In this document: in pieces, positions 1 to 8,663 of the stretch
How positions within the stretch are numbered: position 1 is the first letter of the stretch
Layout of the letters: each line of letters starts with the position of its first letter
DNA from: GCA-2683825 sp965662355
GTDB lineage: Bacteria > Planctomycetota > UBA1135 > GCA-002686595
DNA: 64,000 nt
Direction of reading: 5' to 3'
Assembly (NCBI GenBank): GCA_965662355.1
Contig: CBFIHP010000005.1
Location: 186,001 to 250,000, forward strand
Translations under genes and position numbers: made by a program
The notes under the pieces: generated by a model
What the model was told of the DNA's origin: nothing
Seen by the model: the letters and a program-made list of their open reading frames with translations, nothing else
Database searches by the model: none

Positions 1-1171
1 GAACGAGCCCTTTCATGTGCGCGAACCATGCCTGAATAAGAGGGGCCGGCTCGTTGTGGCCTTCACTGCGCAGGGCTTGCACGACCTGCTCGAAGGGCAC
101 GTCTTCATGCTTGGAGACCTCCTGCGTCGTCTCTCGCAAGCGTTGGACAAGCTCCTGAAAGCTCATCTCGTCGGGAAGTGCGAGTCGTAGGATCACCGTG
201 CGCACGAAGAAGCCGAGTAGCTCCTGTAGCTCGCTGCGGTTGCGTGCCGACGACGGGATCCCGATACGCAGATCCGTGTTCTTGCCAAGCGTGTGCAGGA
301 GCGCGAAGTAGGAGGCCAGGAGCAGTTGGTTTGACGTCAAGCGCTCGCGACGCGAGAACTCGTCGAGGGCTTTGTGTAGACTGCTCGACAGCTTGAAACG
401 GAAACAGCCGCCATTGTTTGCTGCATCGACATCCTTGGTCGGCCAATCGAGGCGTGGGAGCTCGCCTCCGAGGTACTCCTTCCAGAACACCAGCTTCTCA
501 TCGAAGTTCGTCTGTTCCAGCTCGGTTTGCTCCCAGGTCGCGAAGTCCGCGTACTGCAAGCGGACCGGTTCCAAGGTGTGGCTCTTTCCGTGGAGCCGTG
601 CCTCGTAGATGGCGCCTAGCTCGTCATAGATGATTCCATACGAGACGGCATCGGAGATGATGTGATGGGTCGTCAGCGAGAAGATCCACTCATCGTCGTC
701 GATGTGGAAGAGGATGACATTGAAGAGAGGGGCTTCATCAAGAAGGAAAGGCTCGCGAACGTCATCGAGGATCATCTGCTCGAGGGTTCCGCGCACATCG
801 GGGTAGTGGCGAATGTCCTCGATACGAAAGGGGATGCGGACCCTCTCGTTGACCCGCTGGACAGGCCGCGTGCCTTCGAGCTGGAAAGATGTCCGCAGGG
901 GCTCGTGGCGATCCACGATCTCCTCGAATGCTTCCTGGAAGTAATCGACACGGAAGGTCTTCGACACGATGCGCACGGTCAGCGCGTCGTTGTAGAGCGA
1001 AGTCCCAGGATCGAATTGCTCCAGGAACCAAAGGCGGTGCTGGGCGGACGAAAGGGGGATCTCCGCGTCGTCGGGACGCTTGGGGATCATCCGGTCGACG
1101 GGAGACTCGATGCCGCGCTCGGCGAGCATCTTGTGTAGCAGTGCGAGGCGGTCGGAGGACGGGCGAACCAT
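1..1171 (-). CDS. NRPS stand-alone condensation-domain protein (C-terminus beyond window edge)
   Basis: Open reading frame from ATG at 1171 down to the window edge, so about 390 N-terminal residues are visible and the rest is missing. After a 40-residue lead (beginning MVRPSSDRLALLHKML) comes a condensation-domain start, PLSSAQHRLWFLEQFDPG, then RHEPLRTSF and the catalytic motif THHIISDAVS, which keeps HHxxxD of the usual HHxxxDG but has Ala for Gly. FADFATWEQ-like and IGIPSSARNRSELQELLGFFVRT motifs follow. In the family this domain forms the peptide bond between two carrier-bound residues. It is the last visible gene of a minus-strand operon: 19 bp separate it from the SHMT-like gene. Whether an adenylation or thioesterase domain follows cannot be seen. 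Confidence 0.9.
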   Translation of the reverse strand, partial: MVRPSSDRLALLHKMLAERGIESPVDRMIPKRPDDAEIPLSSAQHRLWFLEQFDPGTSLYNDALTVRIVSKTFRVDYFQEAFEEIVDRHEPLRTSFQLEGTRPVQRVNERVRIPFRIEDIRHYPDVRGTLEQMILDDVREPFLLDEAPLFNVILFHIDDDEWIFSLTTHHIISDAVSYGIIYDELGAIYEARLHGKSHTLEPVRLQYADFATWEQTELEQTNFDEKLVFWKEYLGGELPRLDWPTKDVDAANNGGCFRFKLSSSLHKALDEFSRRERLTSNQLLLASYFALLHTLGKNTDLRIGIPSSARNRSELQELLGFFVRTVILRLALPDEMSFQELVQRLRETTQEVSKHEDVPFEQVVQALRSEGHNEPAPLIQAWFAHMKGLV

Positions 1172-1190
1172 GGTGGGGGAGTTCCTAGTC

Positions 1191-2564
1191 TCAGGCCGCC
1201 TTCGACGCGGGCGTGGAAGCGGGGTACGTGCTGATCGGGCGGCGTTGGCAAATGGCGCGAACGCGGTCCTCGATGCGGACGCGTAGGGTGTCCGACAGGT
1301 TGTATTGCTTGTCCGAGACTTGCTCGATCGATGTGAGCACCTCGTGGATCAGGTCGACGCACTCCACCATGTCGGAGGATTCCATGAGTCGGATGGCCAG
1401 CCCGTTGGTGCCCAGCCGGATGCCGCTCGTGGTCGAGGGGGGCTTGACGTCGTAGGGAATGCGGTTCTTGTTGACGACCAAACCGCAGTCCTCGAGGGCC
1501 TTCTCGGCGTTCACGCCGGTCATGCCCTTGTCGAGTACGTCGACGACGACGATATGGTTGTCCGTGCCACCGGTGATCACGCGGTAGCCCCTGTCCATGA
1601 AGGCATTGGCCAAGGCTCGCGACAGCTCCATGACCCGCCGGGCGACCTGTGTGAACTCGGGGCTTGCGACGTAGGCCAGGCCGCGTGCTTTGGCGGCGAT
1701 CGAGCTCTGATTCGGGGCTCCCTGGAAGAAGGGGAAGACCTTCTTTTGAATCACTTGCTGAAGTGTGCGTTTTCCATCGGGACCGACCTGATCGAAGTCC
1801 TTGCCGATCATGATCAGCCCTCCGCGACCGCCGTACAGTTGTTTGTGCGTACAGGTCGTTGTGAAGTGCGCGTGATCGATCGGGCTATCGTGCAGACCCG
1901 CTGCTACGAGGCCAGCGATGTGTGTGATGTCCGCCAGGAGGTAAGCGTTGACGCTATCGGCGATTGCGCGGAAGCGCGCCCAGTCGATCTGCCGTGAATA
2001 CGCCGTCGTTCCGGAGATGATCAGCTTTGGCTTGTGCTCCTTGGCCAGGGCCTCCACCTGGTCGTAGTCGATGCGCTCCTCCTTCGTCAGGCCGTATCCG
2101 ATGGCGTTGAAGACCTGACCCGAGATCGAGGCTTTCGATCCGTGCGTGAGGTGGCCTCCCGAATCGAGGTCCATGCCGAGAAGGGTGTCGCCGGCGTTCA
2201 GCACGCTGAACATGCAGACTTCGTTGGCGGAGGTTGCGGACATGGGTTGCACGTTCGCGAAGCGCGCCCCGAAGGCGACCTTGGCGCGTTCGATCGCGAG
2301 TGTCTCGATCTCGTCGATGTACTTGCAACCGGCGTGAAAGCGAGCTCCGGGATAGCCCTCGGCTGTCACATTCATCGTCGGCATCGCTTCGCACGCGAGA
2401 GTGGAGGGATCCGCGATACTCGAGGACGCGACCATGGTCAGGGAGTTGGCCTGACGGTGATACTCCGCTTCGAGGATGCCGAAGAGTTCGGGGTCCCTGC
2501 TGGCGAGTCGCTCGACGGCGTGCGCGACGAAGTGCGCAATATCGGATCGATGGTTGTTTTGCAT
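1191..2564 (-). CDS. Divergent serine hydroxymethyltransferase-like PLP enzyme in NRPS operon
   Basis: A 457-residue fold-type I PLP enzyme of the GlyA/SHMT family. PLP lysine is K241 in TTTCTHKQLYGGRGG; H138 (GGHLTHG), D212 and H215 (ADITHIAGLVAAG), E69 (AEGYPG) and the TSGIRLGT motif are all present. Several positions nearly invariant in housekeeping SHMT are changed: the ASEN motif is ASSS (46-49), the tyrosines equivalent to E. coli Y55 and Y65 are Thr67 and His77, and H96 of VQPHSG is Met. The gene lies 15 bp after an NRPS gene and 19 bp before a condensation-domain gene. I infer an aldol-type or hydroxymethyl transfer reaction that makes or alters an amino acid building block, rather than folate C1 supply; the substrate is unknown. 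It may still have ordinary SHMT activity. Confidence 0.88.
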   Translation of the reverse strand: MQNNHRSDIAHFVAHAVERLASRDPELFGILEAEYHRQANSLTMVASSSIADPSTLACEAMPTMNVTAEGYPGARFHAGCKYIDEIETLAIERAKVAFGARFANVQPMSATSANEVCMFSVLNAGDTLLGMDLDSGGHLTHGSKASISGQVFNAIGYGLTKEERIDYDQVEALAKEHKPKLIISGTTAYSRQIDWARFRAIADSVNAYLLADITHIAGLVAAGLHDSPIDHAHFTTTCTHKQLYGGRGGLIMIGKDFDQVGPDGKRTLQQVIQKKVFPFFQGAPNQSSIAAKARGLAYVASPEFTQVARRVMELSRALANAFMDRGYRVITGGTDNHIVVVDVLDKGMTGVNAEKALEDCGLVVNKNRIPYDVKPPSTTSGIRLGTNGLAIRLMESSDMVECVDLIHEVLTSIEQVSDKQYNLSDTLRVRIEDRVRAICQRRPISTYPASTPASKAA

Positions 2565-2579
2565 GGTGTTTCTCGCTCC

Positions 2580-5500
2580 TCAGGCTCCGGCGGCCAGGTG
2601 CTGGGACACTTCCTCGTCCGACAGGCCTTGGATCACGCGCAGGAGCCGCGCAACCTCGTCGGCATCAATTCCCGCCGCGGTGCCGACACTGCGAAGGTGC
2701 TCGGCGAGGCCGGAGACGGTTTCGGTTTCGAAGATGGCTCGCAACTCGACAGGGAAGGGGAAGACCTCCGTGAGGCGGGCCTGGATCTGAACGGCGAGGA
2801 TGGAATGGCCGCCCAACTCGAGAAAGGCGTCATCGATACCAATGCGCTCGAGGCCCATCACGTCCTGCCAGATATCGCAGAGCACCTCGTGCATGTCGCT
2901 CGTCGGAGCGGCGTAGGCGCTGGTGCCCTCGGGACGTACGGTCGTCGGTTCGGGCAGGCACTTGCGATCGACCTTGCCGTTCCGCGAGAGTGGCATGGAC
3001 TCCAGCGGAACGAAGATGGCCGGGACCATGTAGTCGGGTAGATCCTGGCTCAGGAACTCGCGCAGGATCTTGCCCAGGCGCTGGGCCAGCTTGCCATGGA
3101 CTGGGCTATTGCCGAAGGCCGCGGCCTTGGCCGCCAGGTCCACTGCGGGGCGATCGTCGAAGGCAGATCCTATATGCTTCTCGGCCTCGGCGAGCGGCCG
3201 GAAGGCCGCGTCGCAGCGGCCAGGGTGTCCCGAGCATGCGAAGCGGAGCTCCAGGGAATAGCCCATCGTCGCGGCCAGCTGGGACAGCTCCTCGGGGTCG
3301 ACGCCGCAGCCTTCGTTTTCGGCTCGGTTCTCGAGCTCAGCGCGAATGTCGGCCACCGTGGCGAACTTCTTCGGCTTCTCTAAGCACTCCATGGCGCGCA
3401 TTTCGTTCAACACGCGGCCGTTCCACAGATCGTGCACGACCAAGGACTCGGGTTCGGCGCGAAGTGCCTGCTTGATCTCCTTGAATCCGCACACGGCCTT
3501 CTCGCCGTCCAGTTCGGCTTCGAAGGCGGGCGCCTTGGCGATCGGACCGACGTGCAGGCGGACATCGTAGCGGAAGGCGTTCATTTCGTTCACGGCCGCG
3601 CCCCGGCGCAGCTGGATCTCGACGCCGCCGATGGCGGGCACACGCGTCTTCAGCCAGTGGAAGAAGCCCGGGTCGACGACCAGTTCCTCTTCCTGGTGCA
3701 CCAGGCGCTCGACCCGTTGGGCCAGTTGAGCCGCGGGCAGCTCGTCATCGGCGCGGTACAGCTGTGTGGACGTCTGGAACGCTTCCAGCAGTGGCCGCGA
3801 GCGCACGTCCCCGACGAAGACAGTCCCTCCCCGGCGCACAAGCGAAACCGCCCGGTCCAGAACATCCGTCAAGTAGTCCATGCTCGGGAAGTCGAATACG
3901 ATCGAGTTCAAGACGACTGCGTCGAAGGACTGCGGCGCCATGTCATCGAGGTCATCCGCCATCCGCTGTAGCAACTCGACCTGCTCGAGATTGCGCTCTT
4001 TCACATGGCGCTTAACATAGTCCAGTGCGACCTGCGAGAAGTCGATGCCGACATAGCGCTTGCATTTCGGCGCCAGCTGGAAGAGCAAGAGCCCCATGCC
4101 GCAGCCGATCTCGAGGATCTCCTCGGGCTGGTGGGCGGCGATACGCTCGACGGTTTGATCGACCCAGGCGCGCATCTCCTCGGCGGGGATCAATTTGCCG
4201 GTATAGCTCGAATCCCAGCTGGTGATGTTAAAGGTCGGATCCTCGGCCTCGGCCTTCAGTGAGGATGCGTAGGCGTTGTCGTAGACGACGCGCCAATGCG
4301 TGATCTGCTCGGCGCCGAGGTCACTCTCGAACTCGGCACCATTCCATTCGGGATCCTGTACGACGTAGCCGACGAGACGCTTTTCACCGGAGGCATCGGG
4401 AAGCGCGACGACCACGCCTTCGCGCACCGCGGGGTGATCGCACAATCGCGCTTCGATTTCACCGAGCTCGATGCGATAGCCCCGGATCTTGACCTGGTTG
4501 TCGATGCGCCCCAGGAGTTCGAGGTTGCCGTTCGGCATCCAGCGAGCAAGATCGCCGGTGCGGTACATACGCGGCGCGGAGCCGTTGGCACTGACCACGT
4601 CCTTCGATACGAAGGGGTTGTCCAGGAAACGCTCGGCCGTCAGCTCGGGGCGTTCATGATAGCCACGACCCACGCCGTCACCGCCTAAGAACAGTTCGCC
4701 CGGCGCGCCGATCGGGAGCGGTTGAAGATCCTCATCCAGAACGTAGGCCAGTTGGTTGGCCATCGGCTCTCCGTAGGGAATGCTGTTCCATTCGCTATCG
4801 ACGTCGTGAATCTCGAAGATCGTGGAGTCCATCGAACACTCCGTCGCGCCGCCCATGCTGATGACCTTGACGTTGTCGACCAGTTTGCGCAGGCGATCGG
4901 GAAGCGAGACCGGGATCCAATCTCCACCCAGCAGGACGAGACTCAGGGACGCCGGTATGTGATGGGGGTTCACCTCCAGGTGATCCACCAGCATCTTCAA
5001 CATGGCGGGGGCCGAGTGCCAGGTCGTTACGCGGCGCTCGTTCATCAAGCGCGACCAGGCCACGGGGTCCTGGAGCTCGTGAGGACGCGGCATGACGATC
5101 GTGGCGCCCGCGGCCAAGGTGCCGAAAACGTCGTAGGCGCACATGTCGAACGACAACGAGGCGAGGGCGATCAGGGAATCACCTTCGCAGATGTTGAAGC
5201 GACGGTTGAAGTCGAGGAAGTTGTTCACCCGCCCGCAGTGATCAAGCAGAACTCCCTTGGGCTTGCCTGTCGATCCGGAGGTGTAGATGCAGTACGCGAG
5301 ACCGTGCGGCTGCACGCCACTTTGCGGTCGTGTGTCTTCAGCCTCGGCAAAGACCTTGGGATCGTCGACACATAGGGTCTTGGCCTTCGTTCGTGGGAGG
5401 ATCTTCTTGAGGTGCTTTTGCGTCAGGATGAAGCCGACCTTCGAATCCTTCAGCATCAGGAGCAGACGTTCGCGCGGATATGCCGGATCCATCGGCAGAT

Positions 5501-6458
5501 AGGCGCCGCCGGCCTTGGCGATGCCCAGGAGTGCGGCGATCATCTCGAACGATCGATCGATGCACGCTCCAACCATGGTCTCCGGACCCACGCCCAGCTC
5601 GCGCAAGTGATTGGCGATGCGGTTCGAGCGCTCTTCTAGATCACCATAGGTCAACGTCTCACCATTGAAGACCGCTGCGATCGCGCGCGGATTCGCATCG
5701 ACACGTTGCTCGAACAGCTCGTGCAGGCAGACGTCCTTCGGATAGTCCACTTGCTTTGCGTTCCACTCGTTCAGGATCAACCAGCGTTCCTCGTCGGTGA
5801 GGAAGGGCAGCGCCCCGATCGACTTCTTGGGGCTCTTGATGGTCGCTTTCGTGAGCGTTTCCATGTGCCCGATCATTCGCTTCGCGGCTTCGGTCTCGAA
5901 ACGCCCCGCGTCATAGATCAGATCCGCGCTGATCTCGTTGCCGACCAAAGGGCTTTTCAAAGCGAAGACCAGGTCGATGTCCTCGCGCTCTTCCATTCTT
6001 GGGACTCCAACGGAGAAGATCACCTGGAAGATGTCGCGCACTTCCGTAGAGCCCACTGCGCGCGCGAGCTCGCCAATACTGACCGGATGCTCGCGAATCT
6101 CGGCGACACCGCGCTTGCACATCTCGACCAGTTCGGAGAAGGAATGCTTCTTGGATAGATCGAGACGCAGCGGACCGAAGCTGTCTTTCAGCTGCACACC
6201 GATGACGAGATCGGATTGGCGAGTCGTGCGATAGAGGACCGCGACGAAGGCAGCCAGCACTCCTTCGAGGGGCTTCGCATCGAGCTTGGTCAAGAGCAAG
6301 CGTAGGTGCTTGCACTGGCGCTCCTCGAGCGAGAAGCTGAGCCACTCGGGGTGGAAGCTCTCGGGAGCCCTGAGTCGCAGGGTCGGCAACTCGAGGACAG
6401 GCGGGCGGTTTGCGAGCCGCTTTTGCCAATGAAGGACGTGTCCGCTAACGGATGACAT
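2580..6458 (-). CDS. Non-ribosomal peptide synthetase: half condensation domain, adenylation with embedded methyltransferase, carrier protein
   Basis: About 1292 residues from ATG 6458; the frame stays open to 6590 but the upstream residues are unconvincing. Residues 1-225 match only the C-terminal half of a condensation domain (HWQKRL, PPVLELPT) and lack the HHxxxDG half. The adenylation domain follows (IYTSGSTGKPKG near 389, SLSFDMCAYDVFG, MGGATECSMDS, YRTGDLARW, GRIDNQVKIRGYRIELGEIE near 655-673). A SAM methyltransferase is inserted after A8 (ILEIGCGMGLLLFQLAP near 780), and the domain ends with SRNGKVDRK (Lys near 1162). The carrier protein LELGGHSILAVQ has its phosphopantetheine Ser near 1219. 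No thioesterase is present. The A domain resembles the Cys/Ser type used in thiazoline siderophores (GGATE, LLGGDWIP) but has His and Asp where those usually have Asn and Trp, so the substrate is not predicted. Confidence 0.92.
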   Translation of the reverse strand: MSSVSGHVLHWQKRLANRPPVLELPTLRLRAPESFHPEWLSFSLEERQCKHLRLLLTKLDAKPLEGVLAAFVAVLYRTTRQSDLVIGVQLKDSFGPLRLDLSKKHSFSELVEMCKRGVAEIREHPVSIGELARAVGSTEVRDIFQVIFSVGVPRMEEREDIDLVFALKSPLVGNEISADLIYDAGRFETEAAKRMIGHMETLTKATIKSPKKSIGALPFLTDEERWLILNEWNAKQVDYPKDVCLHELFEQRVDANPRAIAAVFNGETLTYGDLEERSNRIANHLRELGVGPETMVGACIDRSFEMIAALLGIAKAGGAYLPMDPAYPRERLLLMLKDSKVGFILTQKHLKKILPRTKAKTLCVDDPKVFAEAEDTRPQSGVQPHGLAYCIYTSGSTGKPKGVLLDHCGRVNNFLDFNRRFNICEGDSLIALASLSFDMCAYDVFGTLAAGATIVMPRPHELQDPVAWSRLMNERRVTTWHSAPAMLKMLVDHLEVNPHHIPASLSLVLLGGDWIPVSLPDRLRKLVDNVKVISMGGATECSMDSTIFEIHDVDSEWNSIPYGEPMANQLAYVLDEDLQPLPIGAPGELFLGGDGVGRGYHERPELTAERFLDNPFVSKDVVSANGSAPRMYRTGDLARWMPNGNLELLGRIDNQVKIRGYRIELGEIEARLCDHPAVREGVVVALPDASGEKRLVGYVVQDPEWNGAEFESDLGAEQITHWRVVYDNAYASSLKAEAEDPTFNITSWDSSYTGKLIPAEEMRAWVDQTVERIAAHQPEEILEIGCGMGLLLFQLAPKCKRYVGIDFSQVALDYVKRHVKERNLEQVELLQRMADDLDDMAPQSFDAVVLNSIVFDFPSMDYLTDVLDRAVSLVRRGGTVFVGDVRSRPLLEAFQTSTQLYRADDELPAAQLAQRVERLVHQEEELVVDPGFFHWLKTRVPAIGGVEIQLRRGAAVNEMNAFRYDVRLHVGPIAKAPAFEAELDGEKAVCGFKEIKQALRAEPESLVVHDLWNGRVLNEMRAMECLEKPKKFATVADIRAELENRAENEGCGVDPEELSQLAATMGYSLELRFACSGHPGRCDAAFRPLAEAEKHIGSAFDDRPAVDLAAKAAAFGNSPVHGKLAQRLGKILREFLSQDLPDYMVPAIFVPLESMPLSRNGKVDRKCLPEPTTVRPEGTSAYAAPTSDMHEVLCDIWQDVMGLERIGIDDAFLELGGHSILAVQIQARLTEVFPFPVELRAIFETETVSGLAEHLRSVGTAAGIDADEVARLLRVIQGLSDEEVSQHLAAGA

Positions 6459-6631
6459 GGGGACTTTTGGGGGGCGGGTACTTCGGTGGGAAGGAAATGC
6501 CCTGCCAGGGGTGAGGGCGGTAGAGACGAGCTGAAAACAGGAGGGTGTGGGCTGGGGACGAAGCGGGGTCGCTATCGAACCCCAACCCAACGGATCTCCA
6601 ATGTTTCCGAGAACCTGTCCCGGCGATCCGC

Positions 6632-7207
6632 TCAGACCTTCGTTTCCACCGCCGTAGAGCCCTCTTCGGGTTCCAGCGTACGTATCACTCGGCCCGGAAT
6701 ACCGGTCACGAGCGAGTACGGTGGAACGCTCTGTGTCACGACTGCGTTGGCACCGATGACGCTGTCGTGGCCGATCGTGATCGGCCCCAGGAGTACGGCT
6801 CCCGCACCAACGATCACCCGCTCTTCGATGATAGGCAGGCGGTGGATCGGGTCGCCGTGGCCCGTGAGACCGAAGGTCACGTTGTGCCGGATCTGCACGT
6901 CGTCGCCGATCGAGCGTGCACCGAGAACGCAGCCTCCATGGTGCCAGATACGCACGCGACGCCCGACCCGCACGATGTAGGGCAGCTCGATGCGACAGGT
7001 CCAGTGAACGATTCGGTACATCACGTTATAGAGCAACGTGAAGGGGAAGCGTAAGAAGCGCGGCAGGTCCATCCGCCAGTTGCCGAGTCGATTGACGACT
7101 ACGGCCCAGAAGCCCTGTGCGAAAAAACTTCCGTGTGTGCGCAGGTCTTCTCTCGCAAGGGCGAAGAGACCCATGTCCGTGGGGTTCTGATTGCGATCTC
7201 CACGCAT
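6632..7207 (-). CDS. Serine acetyltransferase-like hexapeptide-repeat acyltransferase
   Basis: Family start GLFALAREDLRTHGSFFAQGFWAVVVNRLGNWRM, followed by left-handed beta-helix repeats (VRIWHHGGCVLGARSIGDDVQIRHNVTFG, VIVGAGAVLLGPITIGHDSVIGANAVVTQSVPPYSLVTGIPGRVI). This is the CysE-like trimeric acyltransferase fold, which usually moves acetyl from acetyl-CoA to a serine or sugar hydroxyl. Start is uncertain: ATGs at 7261, 7207 and 7174 are possible, none with a clear Shine-Dalgarno, and the frame is open to 7672 across the divergent promoter region. It is the first gene of the minus-strand NRPS operon, about 170 bp upstream of the synthetase, so it could feed O-acetylserine to Cys-type chemistry or acetylate the product. 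Housekeeping CysE is an alternative. Confidence 0.8.
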   Translation of the reverse strand: MRGDRNQNPTDMGLFALAREDLRTHGSFFAQGFWAVVVNRLGNWRMDLPRFLRFPFTLLYNVMYRIVHWTCRIELPYIVRVGRRVRIWHHGGCVLGARSIGDDVQIRHNVTFGLTGHGDPIHRLPIIEERVIVGAGAVLLGPITIGHDSVIGANAVVTQSVPPYSLVTGIPGRVIRTLEPEEGSTAVETKV

Positions 7208-7523
7208 CGGGAAGTCGATGACTTCGGCCTCTCTCCGCTGCGTTCCGGGGTCCGGAAGCATTTCAGAGTCGTCGATGCGGGGTGCTTCCACAGTTGTAAG
7301 TCTCGAATCGCCGATGAGTCCGGCGCTTTGCTTACATCGGACGTTCCCCGCTGCCGATGCTCTTCTTTCCCGCGATTCCCTCCCAGGTCCGGGACTCTCG
7401 GCACCTGCGGCAGCGATTTCGACGCCGACAACACACCCAGCGACCAACAAGTTCCCTTTGCCCTCCGACGATTCCAACCAGGCTTTGAGGAAGCCGGCTC
7501 CCCAGGTCCCCGAGCCGATCTGG
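7208..7523. other. Divergent intergenic/promoter region, NRPS operon versus SGNH-MBOAT pair
   Basis: About 316 bp between the acyltransferase (minus) and the SGNH protein (plus). Both frames stay open through it, but the translations are low-complexity and look non-coding. Promoters for both directions should lie here; I could not identify a convincing -35/-10 pair. Confidence 0.4.
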
Positions 7524-8663
7524 ATGGCCGCACGCATCGGCGTGGCGGTGGTGTCGTTCTTTTGCGTGGGGGCTGTCTTTCGCGCGCTCGCTTCGCCTTC
7601 CGGGGGCGCTTTGGTGGGAGCCAAGCGCGAGTTTCTCGAAGCCCGCGGCGAGCACTTCGACACCGCCTTCATCGGCTCGAGCCATGTCTATCGTGGATTC
7701 GTGCCCAGCGAATTCGACAAGCTCCTCGGTGGAGCGGGAGTCACGAGCACCAGCCTCAATTATGGCGTGCAGCTGCCGAACCTGATCGAGGCGCGCTTTC
7801 TCATTCGCGAGCTCTTGGAGAACACACCGGGATTGAAACGCGTGCTCTTCGAGTATCAGTCCCTCACGCCCCAGGTAGATCCAGCGAACGCTTTCCAGCC
7901 TCGATCCGTGTACTGGCATGATGCCTCCAGCACGCGGCTGGCGATCGAGCGGACGTTGCATTGGGGACGCGAGCTGGGATCGGGATTCACGTATGTCGAG
8001 GATCCCGCGAGTGCGCTATCCGCCTTCGGGCTCATTGATCGTCTGCTGCCGGCCCCTTGGCGCGCCGCCAATGTGCATGCCCAGCACTATCTGGCCGATC
8101 TGCTGTTCGTGGGCCGCAGCAAGGACGTGGGACGCGGTCTGTTGAATCGCCAGCACGGACAAAGCGCGCGCTTCAAGGCCGACGCGGGCTACATCAGCCT
8201 CGAGGCGGAGAACCGTCGCTTGAGCGAACTAGGGCAGGCGGACAATCCCTACAGTCGACGCAGCCGGCACTTTGCGGACATGATCACGCAATACACCGAG
8301 GACGTTCAACGCCTGCGGACCGAGAGGCTCGTTCTTGGCGACGAGGAGTGGATGAACGCCGAGCTCATACGAATTCCCGATCTCCAGCTGCTGGCCCAAA
8401 TCGCACGAGAAGTCCTCGACGCCGGCGTCGAGTTCATCCTGGTCGTGATGCCGCAACAGAGCGCCGATCGCGATGTTGAGGAGGAGCTGGTCGAACGCGT
8501 CGGGGTTCCGGTCCTGCGCTACAACCGGCCCGATCGTTATCCGGAGCTGTACGAGCCCGCGATGCGCTTTGATTCGGGGCATCTCTCCGCCGACGGGGCG
8601 CTGCGCTTTACCCGGCAGCTGGCCCACGACTACCTTCGATTCACCGGGGAGGGGCGTGGATGA
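7524..8663 (+). CDS. Membrane-anchored SGNH-like O-acyltransferase partner
   Basis: About 379 residues if started at ATG 7524, which opens with one membrane segment (MAARIGVAVVSFFCVGAVF). The frame is open further upstream, so up to about 25 cytoplasmic residues may be missing. An SGNH/AlgX-like Ser block is seen in HFDTAFIGSSHVYRGF (GSSH), and a C-terminal DxxH pair in RFDSGHLSADGALRF. It overlaps the next gene, an MBOAT, by ATGA. In the AlgI/AlgJ/AlgX and PatA/PatB systems an MBOAT passes an acyl group across the membrane and an SGNH partner puts it on a polysaccharide or peptidoglycan. I infer that role here; the acceptor is unknown. Confidence 0.75.
   Translation: MAARIGVAVVSFFCVGAVFRALASPSGGALVGAKREFLEARGEHFDTAFIGSSHVYRGFVPSEFDKLLGGAGVTSTSLNYGVQLPNLIEARFLIRELLENTPGLKRVLFEYQSLTPQVDPANAFQPRSVYWHDASSTRLAIERTLHWGRELGSGFTYVEDPASALSAFGLIDRLLPAPWRAANVHAQHYLADLLFVGRSKDVGRGLLNRQHGQSARFKADAGYISLEAENRRLSELGQADNPYSRRSRHFADMITQYTEDVQRLRTERLVLGDEEWMNAELIRIPDLQLLAQIAREVLDAGVEFILVVMPQQSADRDVEEELVERVGVPVLRYNRPDRYPELYEPAMRFDSGHLSADGALRFTRQLAHDYLRFTGEGRG

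Noticed and set aside
7191..7523. In-frame extension of the SGNH gene upstream to 7191
   Set aside because: The extra residues are Ser/Pro/Ala-rich without family similarity and would overlap the acyltransferase start; ATG 7524 precedes the membrane anchor.
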